From positions 1-32,963 of the forward strand of contig LMZS01000095.1 in NCBI GenBank assembly GCA_001567085.1: a DNA stretch of 32,963 nt. The letters run 5' to 3'. The position numbers were made by a program, and so were the translations under genes. How positions within the stretch are numbered: position 1 is the stretch's first letter; each line of letters opens with the position of its first letter. Shown here in pieces: positions 6,945 through 17,169 of the stretch. The notes under the pieces were generated by a model. That model did not search any database and was not told the origin of the DNA. It worked only from the letters and a program-made list of their open reading frames with translations. Source of the stretch: Chloroflexi bacterium OLB15. GTDB lineage: Bacteria > Chloroflexota > Anaerolineae > Aggregatilineales > Phototrophicaceae.

Positions 6945-9900
6945 ATGCCTAAACGTGCAGACATCCACACCATCATGATCATTGGCTCTGGCCCAATCAT
7001 CATCGGGCAGGGCAGCGAATTTGATTACAGCGGCGTACAGGCTTGTAAAGTGCTGCGCCGTGAGGGTTACCGCGTGGTGCTGGTGAACTCTAACCCCGCC
7101 ACTATCATGACCGACCCCGAATTTGCCGATGCCACATATGTTGAGCCACTCACGCCTGAAATATGCGAGCGCATCATCGCGCAGGAAAAGCCTGACGCGC
7201 TGCTGCCTACGGTTGGGGGGCAAACGGCGTTGAATCTGGCGAAGGCGCTGGCTGAAAATGGCACGCTGGAGCGCTATGGCGTTGAATTAATCGGTGCGTC
7301 GCTGCCCAGCATTGATCTGGCCGAAGATCGCCAATTGTTCAAGCAAGCTATGGATGAAGTGGGCTTAGAATGCCCCCCAAGCGAAATCGTTTCAACGGTT
7401 GATGAAGCGCTGCTCGCGGCGGAGCGGGTGGGGTATCCGGCACTGATTCGCCCCTCGTTCACGCTGGGCGGCTCTGGCGGCGGCATCGCCCATAATGCCG
7501 ATGAAATGCGCGTGATTGCTGAGCGTGGGCTAAAGCTCAGCCCGGTCGGTCAGGTGTTGATCGAGATGAGCGTGATCGGCTGGAAAGAATATGAACTTGA
7601 AGTGATGCGCGATACCAGCGGCAATTTCGTTGTGGTTTGCAGCATCGAAAATGTTGACCCGATGGGCGTGCATACGGGCGACAGCATCACCGTTGCCCCC
7701 GCGCAAACGCTGACTGACAAAGAGCTTCAGCGCCTGCGCAATATGGCGCGTGTTGTGCTCGATAAAGTAGGGTTAGCCACCGGCGGCGCAAATGTCCAGT
7801 TTGCCGTAAATCCTGCCGATGGTCGGGTGTTTGTGATCGAGATGAATCCGCGCGTCTCTCGTTCATCAGCGCTGGCCAGCAAAGCGACCGGCTTCCCGAT
7901 TGCCAAGATCGCCGCGCTGCTGGCAGTTGGCTGCCGCCTGGATGAAATCCCCAATGACATCACACGGGTGACGCCTGCCAGTTTTGAGCCGTCGCTCGAT
8001 TACGTCGTGGTCAAAATTCCGCGTTGGGATTTTGCCAAATTCCCCGGCGCGGATAACACCCTTGGCCCCCAAATGAAGGCGATTGGCGAAGTGATGGCAA
8101 TCGGCCGCACGTTTCAGGAAGCGCTGCAAAAAGGCATCCGCTCGCTGGATATTGGCATCCTCGGCTTTGGCTACAAGGCTAAAGAGGCGTCGCCAGATGC
8201 GCTGCGCGTGCCTACAGCCCAGCGCCTATTTCAGGTGGCGAGCGCCTTAAAAAGTGGTATGGGTTTATTGGAAGTTGTCCAAAGCACAGGCTTTGATCCC
8301 TGGTTTGTTGAAGAACTGACCCAGATCGTAGAACTACAGCGCGATTTGCTGGAGGATCGCGCGCTGGATGATTTGACTGCTGCTGATTTCTGGCAGCTTA
8401 AACGTGCCGGGTTTAGCGATGCGCAAATGGCGGTTACGCTGAATACGTCTGAATCGGTAGTTCGCGCCCGCCGTAAGGCGCTGGGCGTCACCCCCTCGTA
8501 TTACCGGGTGGATACTTGCGCGGCGGAATTTGAAGCACATACCCCCTATCTGTATTCCACCTATGAGCCGGGTGACGAAACTGAGCGTGCAGATCGCAAG
8601 AAGGTGATCATCCTCGGTGGCGGGCCAAACCGCATCGGGCAGGGCATCGAGTTTGACTACTGCTGCGTACATGCCTGTTTTGCGCTTAGCGAACTTGGCT
8701 ATGAAACGATCATGGTCAACTGTAACCCTGAAACTGTGAGCACCGATTATGATACGGCTGATCGGCTGTATTTTGAGCCGCTTACCGCCGAAGATGTGCT
8801 CAATATTATTGACAATGAGCGCCCCGATGGTGTGTTGGTGCAGTTTGGAGGGCAAACGCCGCTCAATATTGCCCGTTCGCTGGCTGATGCGGGTGCGCCC
8901 ATTTGGGGGACATCGGTTGAGACGATTGATTTAGCGGAAGATCGCGAGCGTTTTCATGATCTGATGCAGGAATTGGAAATTCCGCAGCCCCCCGGCGCGC
9001 TTGCCTATAATCGGGATGAAGCATTGGCAGCGGCTAATCAGGTTGGTTATCCGGTGCTGGTGCGCCCCAGCTATGTCTTGGGCGGGCGCGGCATGGCCAT
9101 TGTCTTTGACGATGCCATGCTTACCGACTGGCTGAATAAGCATATTCAATGGAGCGAACACCCCGTCCTGATCGATCAGTTTTTGGATGATGCCTTTGAA
9201 GTAGACGTAGATGCGCTGAGCGATGGCGTTGAGGTCACTATCGGCGGCATCATGCAGCATATTGAAGAAGCAGGCGTTCACAGCGGCGACTCTGCCTGTG
9301 TGCTGCCGCCGTACAAAATCAGCTATTACCATGTTGAAATCATCCGCGAATATACAGATCGCATTGGCAAAGCGCTCGGCGTGAAAGGGTTATTTAATAT
9401 CCAGTTCGCCATCAAAGATGAAGTGGTTTACGTGTTGGAAGTGAACCCTCGCGCCAGCCGCACCGCGCCATTCGTCAGCAAGGCGACCGGGCAGCCTTTG
9501 CCGCGCTATGCGGCTGAAATTGCTGCCGGCAAAACGCTGGCTGAAATCGGCTTTGTGGATGAGCCAAAAGTAGACGGCTTCTTCGTCAAAGAAGCGGTGA
9601 TGCCCTTCCAGAAATTCCCCGGCGTAGATGCGCGGCTTGGCCCTGAAATGCGCTCAACCGGTGAAGTGATGGGCCACGCTTCCAGCTTTGGTCACGCTTT
9701 TGCGAAAGCGGAGATGGCGGCGAATACCCGCTTGCCTGAAAATGGAACGGTATTCATCAGCGTGACGCCGTATGATCGCGGTGCGGTCACTAAAATCGCC
9801 CGCGATTTACACCAGCTGGGCTTCAAGCTGATCGCCACCATCGGCACCGGCACTTATTTGCAGAGCGTGGGAATACCTGCGGAGATCATCAATAAAGTTA

Positions 9901-10142
9901 GCGATGGCTCACCGAATATCGTGGATGCGATTCGCGCGGGCAATATTGATCTGATCATCAACACGCCGCGCGGCGGTCAGGCGCACTATGATGGCGGGAT
10001 CATTCGCGGCACCGCGCACCTGTATGGCGTGCCGATCATCACCACGCTTAGCGCGGCGATGGCGATGGTTCAGGGCATTAAAGCGCTGCGGCAAAAGCCG
10101 TTGAAGGTTCGCAGTTTGCAGGCGCATCACGAGATGGCGTGA
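6945..10142 (+). CDS. carB: Carbamoyl-phosphate synthase large subunit
   Basis: Makes carbamoyl phosphate from bicarbonate, two ATP and the ammonia delivered by CarA. At 1065 residues it has the standard duplicated layout: a first ATP-grasp half with [17 protein letters not shown] near the N-terminus (carboxyphosphate site), an oligomerisation segment around residues 400-550, a second ATP-grasp half starting near residue 553 with [15 protein letters not shown] (carbamate site), and a C-terminal MGS-like allosteric domain from about residue 935. It begins 4 nt after carA. The next gene is convergent and no obvious strong terminator lies in the 35-nt gap. Confidence 0.96.
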   Translation: MPKRADIHTIMIIGSGPIIIGQGSEFDYSGVQACKVLRREGYRVVLVNSNPATIMTDPEFADATYVEPLTPEICERIIAQEKPDALLPTVGGQTALNLAKALAENGTLERYGVELIGASLPSIDLAEDRQLFKQAMDEVGLECPPSEIVSTVDEALLAAERVGYPALIRPSFTLGGSGGGIAHNADEMRVIAERGLKLSPVGQVLIEMSVIGWKEYELEVMRDTSGNFVVVCSIENVDPMGVHTGDSITVAPAQTLTDKELQRLRNMARVVLDKVGLATGGANVQFAVNPADGRVFVIEMNPRVSRSSALASKATGFPIAKIAALLAVGCRLDEIPNDITRVTPASFEPSLDYVVVKIPRWDFAKFPGADNTLGPQMKAIGEVMAIGRTFQEALQKGIRSLDIGILGFGYKAKEASPDALRVPTAQRLFQVASALKSGMGLLEVVQSTGFDPWFVEELTQIVELQRDLLEDRALDDLTAADFWQLKRAGFSDAQMAVTLNTSESVVRARRKALGVTPSYYRVDTCAAEFEAHTPYLYSTYEPGDETERADRKKVIILGGGPNRIGQGIEFDYCCVHACFALSELGYETIMVNCNPETVSTDYDTADRLYFEPLTAEDVLNIIDNERPDGVLVQFGGQTPLNIARSLADAGAPIWGTSVETIDLAEDRERFHDLMQELEIPQPPGALAYNRDEALAAANQVGYPVLVRPSYVLGGRGMAIVFDDAMLTDWLNKHIQWSEHPVLIDQFLDDAFEVDVDALSDGVEVTIGGIMQHIEEAGVHSGDSACVLPPYKISYYHVEIIREYTDRIGKALGVKGLFNIQFAIKDEVVYVLEVNPRASRTAPFVSKATGQPLPRYAAEIAAGKTLAEIGFVDEPKVDGFFVKEAVMPFQKFPGVDARLGPEMRSTGEVMGHASSFGHAFAKAEMAANTRLPENGTVFISVTPYDRGAVTKIARDLHQLGFKLIATIGTGTYLQSVGIPAEIINKVSDGSPNIVDAIRAGNIDLIINTPRGGQAHYDGGIIRGTAHLYGVPIITTLSAAMAMVQGIKALRQKPLKVRSLQAHHEMA

Positions 10143-10177
10143 ATTTGCTGGCCAACCGGGCTGTGCAGATGGCCGCT

Positions 10178-11599
10178 TTAGCTTAAAACTAGCCCCGGCA
10201 GTCGCATCGTTTTGGGCGTCTCTATCCCTAGAATGTTCAGGACTGTTGGCGCAATTTGCAGCAGGTGGGCGTTCTCAAGCTGGCGCCCGTTGGCTGGATT
10301 TCGGGGATCGTAGGCGATAATTAAGCCGTGCTGTGCGTGGTTCGCATCATCCGGGCCGGTATCATTTTCCAGCACATGCACGCGGTTCCAGCCAACGGTT
10401 CCCAGTGAGCGCCATGACAGATCGCCGAAATAGATTAGCAGATCGGGCGGGATTCCCTCAACAGCGGGATAAATTTCTTTCGGCAGGAAGCAGCGTGTGC
10501 CAATATGCTGCCCGCTCTCATCTGCTAATGCTTCCAGTTTCGCCTTAATTTCACCCAGGACGCGGAGCGCATCTTCTGCCGGGATGATCCCTTGCGGCTC
10601 GCGATCTTGAATATTCAAAAACAGCCGCCCGTAATAACCGCCTTCGCCCCATGCCAGCGTTTTTGACCAGTCAATCTTGAGCGTGTCCGGCTTGCGAATT
10701 TCTTGCGGGTATGGCTCTGCCAGCGTCAGATAGCCTTCGCGGATCAGCCATTCGTTGATCGCAATCCCACCATCCATCTTCTTCGCCCCATGATCAGACA
10801 CCACAAAGATCGCAGTGTCCTCGCCTAAAAGTGGCAGAAGCGCGGCAATTTCGCTGTCCAGCAGGCGATAGTAATCGCGTATCGCATTGGCGTAAGGGGA
10901 ACCCGGCTTGTAACTGCGATGCGCGCTGTCCATGTAGCTCCAGAACGCATGATGCATCCTATCCAGCCCAATTTCCACCATCGCGAATAAATCCCAATCA
11001 GATTCTTTAACCAGCCAGCGCGCCGCCTCAAAATGGGTTTTGGTCATGGCGGTAATCTGCTTGAGCAGTTGATCTTTTTCGTGGGTGCGAAAGTTTTTGG
11101 CATCAAATGGGTAGTCGCCGAATTTCGCCTGTATTTGAGCTTTCAACGTGGCAGGGTAGGTATAGCCGGCAGAAGCGTCCGGCGTCAGGAAGCAGCCCAC
11201 CATTTGCCCGTTGATCGGGCGCGGCGGGTAAGTGCCGGGCACGCTAAGCACAATGCTGTTTCTGCCATAGCGCGAAAGGATGTCCCACAGGCGCGGCTCT
11301 TGCACGGCGTCACCATTAGCGACGACCAGATGGTTATAGGAATAATCGGCGCGGTTGCGGAAGCCATAAATGCCCAGCGCGCCGGGGTCTTGACCGGACA
11401 TCATGCATGACCATGCCGGCACGGTGATCGCTGGAATCACGCTTTCGAGACGCCCCCACGCGCCGCGTCCGCGCAGTTGGCTGATTGTTGGAAGATCGGC
11501 TGCATAACGATTAAAGACCAGCGAAGGCTCGGCACAGTCTAACCCGATAATCGCCACGCGGCGTTTGGGTGAAGTTTTTTTGATTAGGCGGAATGGCAA
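10178..11599 (-). CDS. Alkaline-phosphatase-superfamily type I phosphodiesterase / nucleotide pyrophosphatase
   Basis: A 473-residue protein of the PF01663-type family. It shows the metal-binding aspartate in IIGLDCAEP (Asp21), the nucleophile threonine in PAITVPAWSCMMSG (Thr59) and the later VVSDHGAKKMDGG metal motif. It therefore probably hydrolyses a phosphodiester or pyrophosphate bond in a two-metal site; the substrate is unknown. No signal peptide or membrane segment is evident, so a cytoplasmic location is likely. The start is TTG at 11599, 3 nt after the upstream gene stops, with AAAAGG at the end of that gene serving as ribosome-binding site. Together with the preceding membrane protein it forms a tight two-gene unit. 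Confidence 0.85.
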   Translation of the reverse strand: MPFRLIKKTSPKRRVAIIGLDCAEPSLVFNRYAADLPTISQLRGRGAWGRLESVIPAITVPAWSCMMSGQDPGALGIYGFRNRADYSYNHLVVANGDAVQEPRLWDILSRYGRNSIVLSVPGTYPPRPINGQMVGCFLTPDASAGYTYPATLKAQIQAKFGDYPFDAKNFRTHEKDQLLKQITAMTKTHFEAARWLVKESDWDLFAMVEIGLDRMHHAFWSYMDSAHRSYKPGSPYANAIRDYYRLLDSEIAALLPLLGEDTAIFVVSDHGAKKMDGGIAINEWLIREGYLTLAEPYPQEIRKPDTLKIDWSKTLAWGEGGYYGRLFLNIQDREPQGIIPAEDALRVLGEIKAKLEALADESGQHIGTRCFLPKEIYPAVEGIPPDLLIYFGDLSWRSLGTVGWNRVHVLENDTGPDDANHAQHGLIIAYDPRNPANGRQLENAHLLQIAPTVLNILGIETPKTMRLPGLVLS

Positions 11600-11602
11600 A
11601 GT

Positions 11603-12004
11603 CTAGTGGCCTTTTCGGGCGTTTTCCTGTTCTGCAAGCAGACGGCTAAGCTCGATCTGTTCGTCTTCGTCCATGTGCTTGCGGCGTGCGGCAAGCGCGC
11701 TTTCCAGCGCATTGAGTTGATCGTTATCCAGCTCATTCAGCCAGTTTTCCGAATCTTGCATGCGGCGCTTAGGCTTATCGTTGATGTTTCGATCTAAATT
11801 CCGCATCTGTCGCTCTGCGCTTGCCTTGTTGGAGGATAACGCCACGCTTGTTCCCCAAACAACTGCCGTGCTGAGAAACGCGCCCGCCATCAGAATGACA
11901 AATAAGAAAGAATCGACTGATCCCCTAATGATCATAGATAACGCTATTCCTGCGACCACCAGCCAGATAAGGCCTGTCGCAAAAAGACGTTCAAAACTGT
12001 TCAT
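11603..12004 (-). CDS. Small two-helix membrane protein of unknown function
   Basis: A 133-residue product, not recognised. Residues about 8-27 and 31-55 form two hydrophobic segments; the rest is a charged, probably helical cytoplasmic tail rich in Asn, Asp, Glu and Arg, ending in a Leu/Glu heptad-like stretch (from about 90) that could form a coiled coil. GGGGGAG lies 5 nt before the ATG, an unusually strong ribosome-binding site for this window. It sits 3 nt ahead of the phosphodiesterase gene, so the two are presumably co-translated; it might anchor or regulate that enzyme (inference). Confidence 0.7.
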   Translation of the reverse strand: MNSFERLFATGLIWLVVAGIALSMIIRGSVDSFLFVILMAGAFLSTAVVWGTSVALSSNKASAERQMRNLDRNINDKPKRRMQDSENWLNELDNDQLNALESALAARRKHMDEDEQIELSRLLAEQENARKGH

Positions 12005-12019
12005 GAACGCTCCCCCGAA

Positions 12020-12042
12020 ATAATAAATCTGGTTTTGCCAGA
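12020..12042 (-). terminator. Weak possible terminator after nagA
   Basis: On the minus strand TCTGG (12042-12038) pairs with CCAGA (12032-12028) around CAAAA and is followed by TTTATTATTT. The 5-bp stem is short, so partial read-through into the downstream membrane-protein gene is likely. Confidence 0.35.
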
Positions 12043-12091
12043 CTAGAGTCTATCGAGTGTATACGAAGAACGAGCGCTGCCTGTTGTGAAT

Positions 12092-13252
12092 TCAGCCTGC
12101 TTGATAAACCGGATTGCCTTGAACAATAGTTGTGAATACGTTCACGTCTGCATCAACCAGCACCAGATCAGCATCTTTGCCTACCTCAATGCTGCCCGTA
12201 TGTGCTGCCGCCCCGATAGACTTTGCGGCGTTCAGGCTGCTCGCCTGCCATACCCGTTCAATCGGCTCACCAACGGCTGTTGCGAAATTACGCAGCGCAC
12301 GCTCCATCGTCAAAATGCTGCCTGCTAGCGTGCCATCGGGCAGCCGCGCGACCCCATTTTTCACCGAGATCACCCGGTCGTCTATTGGATAGTCTCCGTC
12401 CGGCAAACCTGCTGGCCGTACCGCATCGGTGATCAGAATCACCCGATCCAGCCCTTTGGCGCGATACAGCACCTTCATAGCGCCGGGATGCACATGGATA
12501 TTGTCGGCAATCAGCTCGCAGCGGAGTTCGTCAAACACCAGCGCCGCGCCCAGCGTTCCCGGCTCGCGATGGTGCAGGCCGGTCATCGCGTTGAAGGTAT
12601 GGGTGGTATTCCGCAGCCCAAGCGCAACCGCGTGCTGCATATCCCCAAAGCTGGCGGAGGTATGCGCCGCCGATACAGTGATCCCGCGCCGCACACATTC
12701 ACCGATGAGCCACTGATTTTCTTTGATTTCTGGTGCCAGCGAAAGCAGGCGGATCACACCGGTATCCAAAAATGCGGTTGCTTCTTCTCGTGAGGCTGGC
12801 CGGACATACGCGGGATTTTGCGCGCCCGCTTTCTCAACATTGATATACGGGCCTTCCAAATGCGCGCCAAGCACCCTGGCGCCGGGAAGGGGTGTATCGC
12901 GCCATTCTGCAAGATATTCTAACGCTGTTTGGATGTGCTCTCGCGTTTCCGTCCATGTAGTTGCCAGAAACGATGTGACTCCATGACGGGCATAGAAACG
13001 TGATAACTCTGGCAGCGTGTCGGGCTGCGCGTCCATGATCTCGTGCCCGTTTCCGCCATGAACATGAACATCTACAAATCCCGGCAGCAGCAGGCGATTT
13101 AATCCATCTATTGGCGCAGCATCTGAGAAGGCTGGCGCATCGCCGTAACCGATGCGGTCAATCTTCCCGTCAACGCATAGCAGCCAACCGCGTTTTGCAG
13201 GTTGATCGGGTGTTACCAGTCGTGCATTATGAATGAGTAAGTTGGCGCTCAA
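12092..13252 (-). CDS. nagA: N-acetylglucosamine-6-phosphate deacetylase
   Basis: Removes the acetyl group from GlcNAc-6-phosphate, giving GlcN-6-phosphate for amino-sugar catabolism or cell-wall recycling. The amidohydrolase-fold product (386 residues from the start chosen) shows the metal motif GFVDVHVHGG, HLEGPYIN, the metal-ligand histidine in AAHTSAS, THTFNAM and the catalytic aspartate in LITDAVRPAG. I prefer the TTG start at 13252 because AAGGA (13264-13260) is exactly 7 nt upstream; a longer frame from TTG 13267 has no ribosome-binding site. No nagB or PTS gene is adjacent, so its substrate source is not evident. It follows the nucleoside-kinase gene by 72 nt. Confidence 0.92.
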   Translation of the reverse strand: MSANLLIHNARLVTPDQPAKRGWLLCVDGKIDRIGYGDAPAFSDAAPIDGLNRLLLPGFVDVHVHGGNGHEIMDAQPDTLPELSRFYARHGVTSFLATTWTETREHIQTALEYLAEWRDTPLPGARVLGAHLEGPYINVEKAGAQNPAYVRPASREEATAFLDTGVIRLLSLAPEIKENQWLIGECVRRGITVSAAHTSASFGDMQHAVALGLRNTTHTFNAMTGLHHREPGTLGAALVFDELRCELIADNIHVHPGAMKVLYRAKGLDRVILITDAVRPAGLPDGDYPIDDRVISVKNGVARLPDGTLAGSILTMERALRNFATAVGEPIERVWQASSLNAAKSIGAAAHTGSIEVGKDADLVLVDADVNVFTTIVQGNPVYQAG

Positions 13253-13324
13253 GACACAATCCTTCAATTCATGAGGCGCAGTAGGTTGATCCTAATCCTG
13301 ACCAATATCCCCCGCAAGAGGAAC

Positions 13325-15094
13325 TTAAACATCTTTGGTGTGTAATCCGCCGGGCAAATAATCACCTAGAATTGAGCCGCCGATGAATTCTCTTAACAGT
13401 GACGTGTCCGGAATCATCAACTGCTGCTCAGGCGAGAAAGGGCTTACCCAGCGTATAAACGAAAGCAGGCGATTGGCTTCGATGTATGCGGGCGTGCCTA
13501 CAGGCACTTGTAACAGTAATGGCTCGGCAATTGGCTTAAGCGATGCGAGTTCATAATTCAGCGCAGAGTTAAAAATCACATCGGCATTTTCTTGATATGG
13601 GAATATGTTCCGTTTTTCCCCGCGCCGCACGCTCGGCCACATATTGATTGTAGCATTGGCATTATGACCGCGGCTGTATGCGTCACGGCAAATACGCCGC
13701 AGCAGGCGCACATCGGTGGTTGGAATACGATTTTGATTGTCAATGTTTAACTGCGTAAGCGCCGAGACGTAGATACGGTAAATTCGGGAATCGGGAATGT
13801 CGGTGACCAATCTTGGGTTGATGCCGTGAATCCCCTCAATAACCAGAATGTGGTTGCTGTCCAGTTTAATCGAAACGCCTTCAACACTTTTGCCCAGCTT
13901 GAAATTGAAGCGGGGCAGGGCAACCTGCGCTCCCTCAATCAGTTCTTTTAGCTGGCGGTTGAACAGCGGCAGATTTATCGCTTCCAGCGCCTCAAAATCG
14001 TAGTTGCCAGTCTCATCTTTGGGCGTTAATTCGCGATCAAGAAAATAGTTGTCCAGCTCAACCGTGAATGGGCGCAGGCCATGCGCCAGCAGATGAATAG
14101 CCAGTCGTTTTGAAAAGGTAGTTTTTCCTGAACTGGATGGCCCGGCGATTAGGACAAGCCGCAGTTCGCGCTCGTGATAAGCATCGTAAACAGCCTGCGC
14201 GATGGCGCTGATTTGCTGCTCGTGGATGGCTTCTGCAACAAGAATCAGTTCTTGAACGCGGTTGCTGGTCACGATTTGATTTAACCGGCCAATATCCTCG
14301 ACGCCGAGTCGTTCCGCCAGTTGTTCTGCGTGTTCAAAGAGGCGGGAAATTTTCCCCCCGTTATCCACTTCATCGGTGAGCATATTCGGCGTGCTGCTGC
14401 GGGGATACTGCAAGATAAACCCGCCGGCCGGGGTATTGATCAGCCGGAACAGCTTAAGATAGCGGGTTGAAGGCAGCATATAGCCATAGTAATAATCAGC
14501 ATGTCCACGTAAGGTGTAGATATTCAAATCGCCGCGTGTACGCTGGCGCATGAGGCGCACTTTGTTGGCGTCGCCACGCGCTTCATACATTTCAATCGCT
14601 TCTGAAAGCTTCATCACCTGTTTCGTAATCGGATCATCGGCTGCAACAATTGCGTGCATACGCTCATTCAGCGCCTGAAACTCTTCTTCAGTGAATGGAG
14701 CGTGATTCTTGACCATGCAGTAGTAGCCGCCATCGGGAACGGCGTAGCTGACGCTTACCTCTACGCCGGGAAATAATTCGTTTGCCGCAGTCACCAGCAG
14801 CAAGACCAATGTGCGCCGATAAATCCGCCGCCCATCGCTATCTGAAAGCGTAACCGGGGATATGGAGGCATCTCGCTGAATCGGATATGATAATTCGCGT
14901 AATCGCGAATCAACGATGCCCCCCATGATCTCGCTGGGATAGGCATCAGGGTTAATCTCACGGTGTTTCTGCAAAAAATGCTCTACAGAAGTCCCTTTTG
15001 GAGCTTCAAACACGACGCCATCAGGGAAGGTAACACATACATTGGTACGTGGCTCTGACAGGTGAATGAAAGAGAGGTTATCGTTATCTAACAT
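13325..15094 (-). CDS. TGS-domain nucleoside (uridine-type) kinase
   Basis: A 589-residue fusion. The N-terminal third starts with a ubiquitin-like TGS domain (about 15-75, FPDGVVFEAPKGTSVEHFL) and continues into a region resembling the threonyl-tRNA synthetase second additional domain (GGYYCMVKNHAPFTEEEF; HADYYYGYMLPST). The C-terminal half is a P-loop kinase with Walker A GPSSSGKTT (318-326), LDNYFLDRELTPKDETGNYDFE and IEGIHGIN. This architecture is known in bacteria as a putative nucleoside kinase (uridine/phosphoribulokinase family); the nucleoside and the role of the tRNA-synthetase-like part are not established. It is divergent from hpt, another nucleotide-salvage gene, which supports a salvage role. 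Confidence 0.88.
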   Translation of the reverse strand: MLDNDNLSFIHLSEPRTNVCVTFPDGVVFEAPKGTSVEHFLQKHREINPDAYPSEIMGGIVDSRLRELSYPIQRDASISPVTLSDSDGRRIYRRTLVLLLVTAANELFPGVEVSVSYAVPDGGYYCMVKNHAPFTEEEFQALNERMHAIVAADDPITKQVMKLSEAIEMYEARGDANKVRLMRQRTRGDLNIYTLRGHADYYYGYMLPSTRYLKLFRLINTPAGGFILQYPRSSTPNMLTDEVDNGGKISRLFEHAEQLAERLGVEDIGRLNQIVTSNRVQELILVAEAIHEQQISAIAQAVYDAYHERELRLVLIAGPSSSGKTTFSKRLAIHLLAHGLRPFTVELDNYFLDRELTPKDETGNYDFEALEAINLPLFNRQLKELIEGAQVALPRFNFKLGKSVEGVSIKLDSNHILVIEGIHGINPRLVTDIPDSRIYRIYVSALTQLNIDNQNRIPTTDVRLLRRICRDAYSRGHNANATINMWPSVRRGEKRNIFPYQENADVIFNSALNYELASLKPIAEPLLLQVPVGTPAYIEANRLLSFIRWVSPFSPEQQLMIPDTSLLREFIGGSILGDYLPGGLHTKDV

Positions 15095-15127
15095 CGTAAA
15101 TTCGTTTCTATCACGGACATCACTTAC

Positions 15128-15155
15128 ATTATGACCATTCTACCGCTTCGCTCAA
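15128..15155 (-). promoter_or_regulatory. Promoter of the nucleoside-kinase/nagA unit
   Basis: On the minus strand TTGAGC (15155-15150), a 16-nt spacer and CATAAT (15133-15128). Transcription would start near 15121, about 27 nt before the ATG. It overlaps the upstream region of the hpt promoter on the other strand, so the two may interfere. Confidence 0.45.
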
Positions 15156-15162
15156 ATAGGGT

Positions 15163-15171
15163 TGCTATAAT
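15163..15171 (+). promoter_or_regulatory. Extended -10 promoter of hpt
   Basis: TG at 15163-15164, one base, then a perfect TATAAT (15166-15171). No good -35 hexamer is present at the expected distance, as is usual for extended -10 promoters. Transcription would start near 15178, a 20-nt leader before ATG 15198. Confidence 0.6.
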
Positions 15172-15197
15172 GAGGGGCGCGATAGTGAGGATGATTG

Positions 15198-15758
15198 ATG
15201 ACGACGGCCTATGACCGCTATTTAAAGGAAATTTTAATTGACGAACCGGCATTGCGGCAGCGTATTATCGAGCTTGGCCGTGAAATTAGCCGCGATTATG
15301 CTGATTCACCCGCGCTAATGCTAATCTGCATTTTAAAGGGCGGCGTCATGTTCTTGACTGACTTGATGCGCCAGATTGAAGTTCCCCATGAAATAGATTT
15401 TTTAGCAGTGTCCAGCTACGGGCGCGGCGCTCGTGAATCCACCGGCAAGGTGCGGATTGACATGGACTTGCGCGGGGAAGTTGTAGGGAAAGACCTGCTG
15501 ATCGTGGAAGATATCATTGACAGCGGCTATACCCTCAAATTTGTCATGGACGTGATGCAAGCCCGCCACCCGAACAGCGTTAAACTTTGTACCCTGCTGG
15601 ACAAGCCTTCTCGCCGCACAATCCCGATACCGATTCACTACACAGGTTTTCAAATTGAAGACAAGTTCGTTTTTGGCTACGGCCTCGATCTGGATGAGAA
15701 GTTTCGGAACTTGCCATTCGTTGGCGTGGTACGTGAAGAGGCGTTGATCAGTGAGTGA
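15198..15758 (+). CDS. hpt: Hypoxanthine phosphoribosyltransferase
   Basis: Salvages hypoxanthine and guanine with PRPP to give IMP and GMP. The 186-residue product has the PRPP-binding motif LLIVEDIIDSGYTL (with VEDIIDSG at 103-110), the flexible-loop SSYGRGARESTGKV segment and the C-terminal DKFVFGYGLDLDEKFRNLPFVGV stretch typical of HPRT. The start is ATG 15198: GAGG at 15187-15190 is 7 nt away. The last 8 nt overlap the start of the CCA/poly(A) enzyme gene, so the two are co-translated. It is divergent from the nucleoside kinase. Confidence 0.94.
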   Translation: MTTAYDRYLKEILIDEPALRQRIIELGREISRDYADSPALMLICILKGGVMFLTDLMRQIEVPHEIDFLAVSSYGRGARESTGKVRIDMDLRGEVVGKDLLIVEDIIDSGYTLKFVMDVMQARHPNSVKLCTLLDKPSRRTIPIPIHYTGFQIEDKFVFGYGLDLDEKFRNLPFVGVVREEALISE

Positions 15759-17169
15759 GGCGGCGCGCAATATCACGCTGGCATGGCCGGATGAAATCCT
15801 CGATCTGCGGGATCAACTTCAAGCCCTGAACCACCCCCTGTATATCGCTGGTGGGCCGGTGCGTAATGCTTACTTGCGCCGCCCAATTCGCGATATTGAT
15901 CTCACCGTTGAGGCGAATGGCATCAGCACAGCGCGTAAGATCGCTAATAGCGTTGGCGGCGCGTTTTACCCACTGGATGAAAGCCGCGATGTTGGGCGGG
16001 TTATTTATTCCATAAACGGCGTTCAGCATTATATTGACGTTTCGTCATTCCGCGCCGAAACGCTGGAAGCCGACCTCCGCGCCCGTGATTTTACGATCAA
16101 TGCGTTGGCGGTGGATTTGCTGGGAGATTTAACGCTCGCTTATGATCCCTGCGATGGATTGACGGACTTACAGGCGAAAATATTGCGCCAATGCCTGCCG
16201 CACAGCATCAGTGATGATCCAATACGTGTTCTGCGGGCGGTGCGTTACAGCGTGCAATTCAGCCTCAAAATAGAGGAAGGCACGCGCGCGGCAGTACGGC
16301 AAAATGCGCCCCGGTTGGCAGAAATGTCGCCGGAACGCCTCCGCGACGAGTGGTTCAAACTGCTGGAACTGCCCAATATCAAGACGGCATGCGTGATTGC
16401 TGACCGGCTTGGCGTGCTGGATGTGGTCTTGGCGGGTGTGTTTGCCTCAGCGGGCGAAAAGGCGTCTGCTTTTCAGATTGCGCATGCGCTCCGTCGTTTT
16501 TATACCGCTGTTAGCCCCATGCGTACTGATGAAACGGCTGCTCAGTTTGATTTAGGCATGTTTGTGGTATCGCTGGATCGTTATCGCGCACAGTTGCAAG
16601 CGCATCTGGATTATCTGTGGCCGAACGAGCGCCCACAGTTCGCACTGCTGTTATTAGCCGGTCTGCTTGGTAACTTATCAGAACACCAGCTTGCGAAGTT
16701 TGCCGAGCAATTCCGCTTGAGTAATGGGGAAAAATCCCGCCTGAGCTTGAGCGTGCAATGCGCCCCACTGGTGGAATTGATCGATCTGGTTGATCCAGTT
16801 TCAATTTATCGCTTCTGGAAGGCTGCTGGCGAGTCTGGTGTAGATGCAATTTTACTGTCGCTTGCCCAGTATCTGGCCGCACACGATTCCGATTTGGAGC
16901 AGGATATCTGGCTGCGGCAAATGGAAAGGGCGCAGTTCCTCTTTCATGCTTATTTTGTTGAACATGAGCGTTACGTTGCGCCGCCGGTGCTGCTTAACGG
17001 AGACGATTTGATCGCTGAATTAGCGCTTGCGCCGGGCAAGATCATTGGCGAGCTTCTAAACGCGATTGCCGAAGCGCAGGTAAGCGGCGCAGTCAATACT
17101 CGCGAACAGGCGCTTGATCTGGCGCGGCTGATTATCAACTCAAGATCGAACGGTTGGCATCATGCGTAA
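15751..17169 (+). CDS. CCA tRNA nucleotidyltransferase / poly(A) polymerase family protein
   Basis: A class II nucleotidyltransferase that adds CCA, or only A residues, to tRNA 3' ends. The head domain shows AGGPVRNAYL (GG at 34-35, where most family members have GGxVRD), the metal-binding pair in RDIDLTV (Asp48, Asp50), RDFTINALAVDL and the RVLRAVRYSVQF segment. The PERLRDEWFKLL neck motif follows, then a long helical tail to residue 472. CCA-adding and A-adding enzymes cannot be told apart by eye. The GTG start at 15751 overlaps hpt by 8 nt. Its 3' end overlaps the convergent gene by 10 nt, leaving no room for a terminator. Confidence 0.88.
   Translation: MSEAARNITLAWPDEILDLRDQLQALNHPLYIAGGPVRNAYLRRPIRDIDLTVEANGISTARKIANSVGGAFYPLDESRDVGRVIYSINGVQHYIDVSSFRAETLEADLRARDFTINALAVDLLGDLTLAYDPCDGLTDLQAKILRQCLPHSISDDPIRVLRAVRYSVQFSLKIEEGTRAAVRQNAPRLAEMSPERLRDEWFKLLELPNIKTACVIADRLGVLDVVLAGVFASAGEKASAFQIAHALRRFYTAVSPMRTDETAAQFDLGMFVVSLDRYRAQLQAHLDYLWPNERPQFALLLLAGLLGNLSEHQLAKFAEQFRLSNGEKSRLSLSVQCAPLVELIDLVDPVSIYRFWKAAGESGVDAILLSLAQYLAAHDSDLEQDIWLRQMERAQFLFHAYFVEHERYVAPPVLLNGDDLIAELALAPGKIIGELLNAIAEAQVSGAVNTREQALDLARLIINSRSNGWHHA

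Noticed and set aside
8334..8855. 173-codon minus-strand frame within carB
   Set aside because: Shadow of carB with no independent start signal or recognisable motif.
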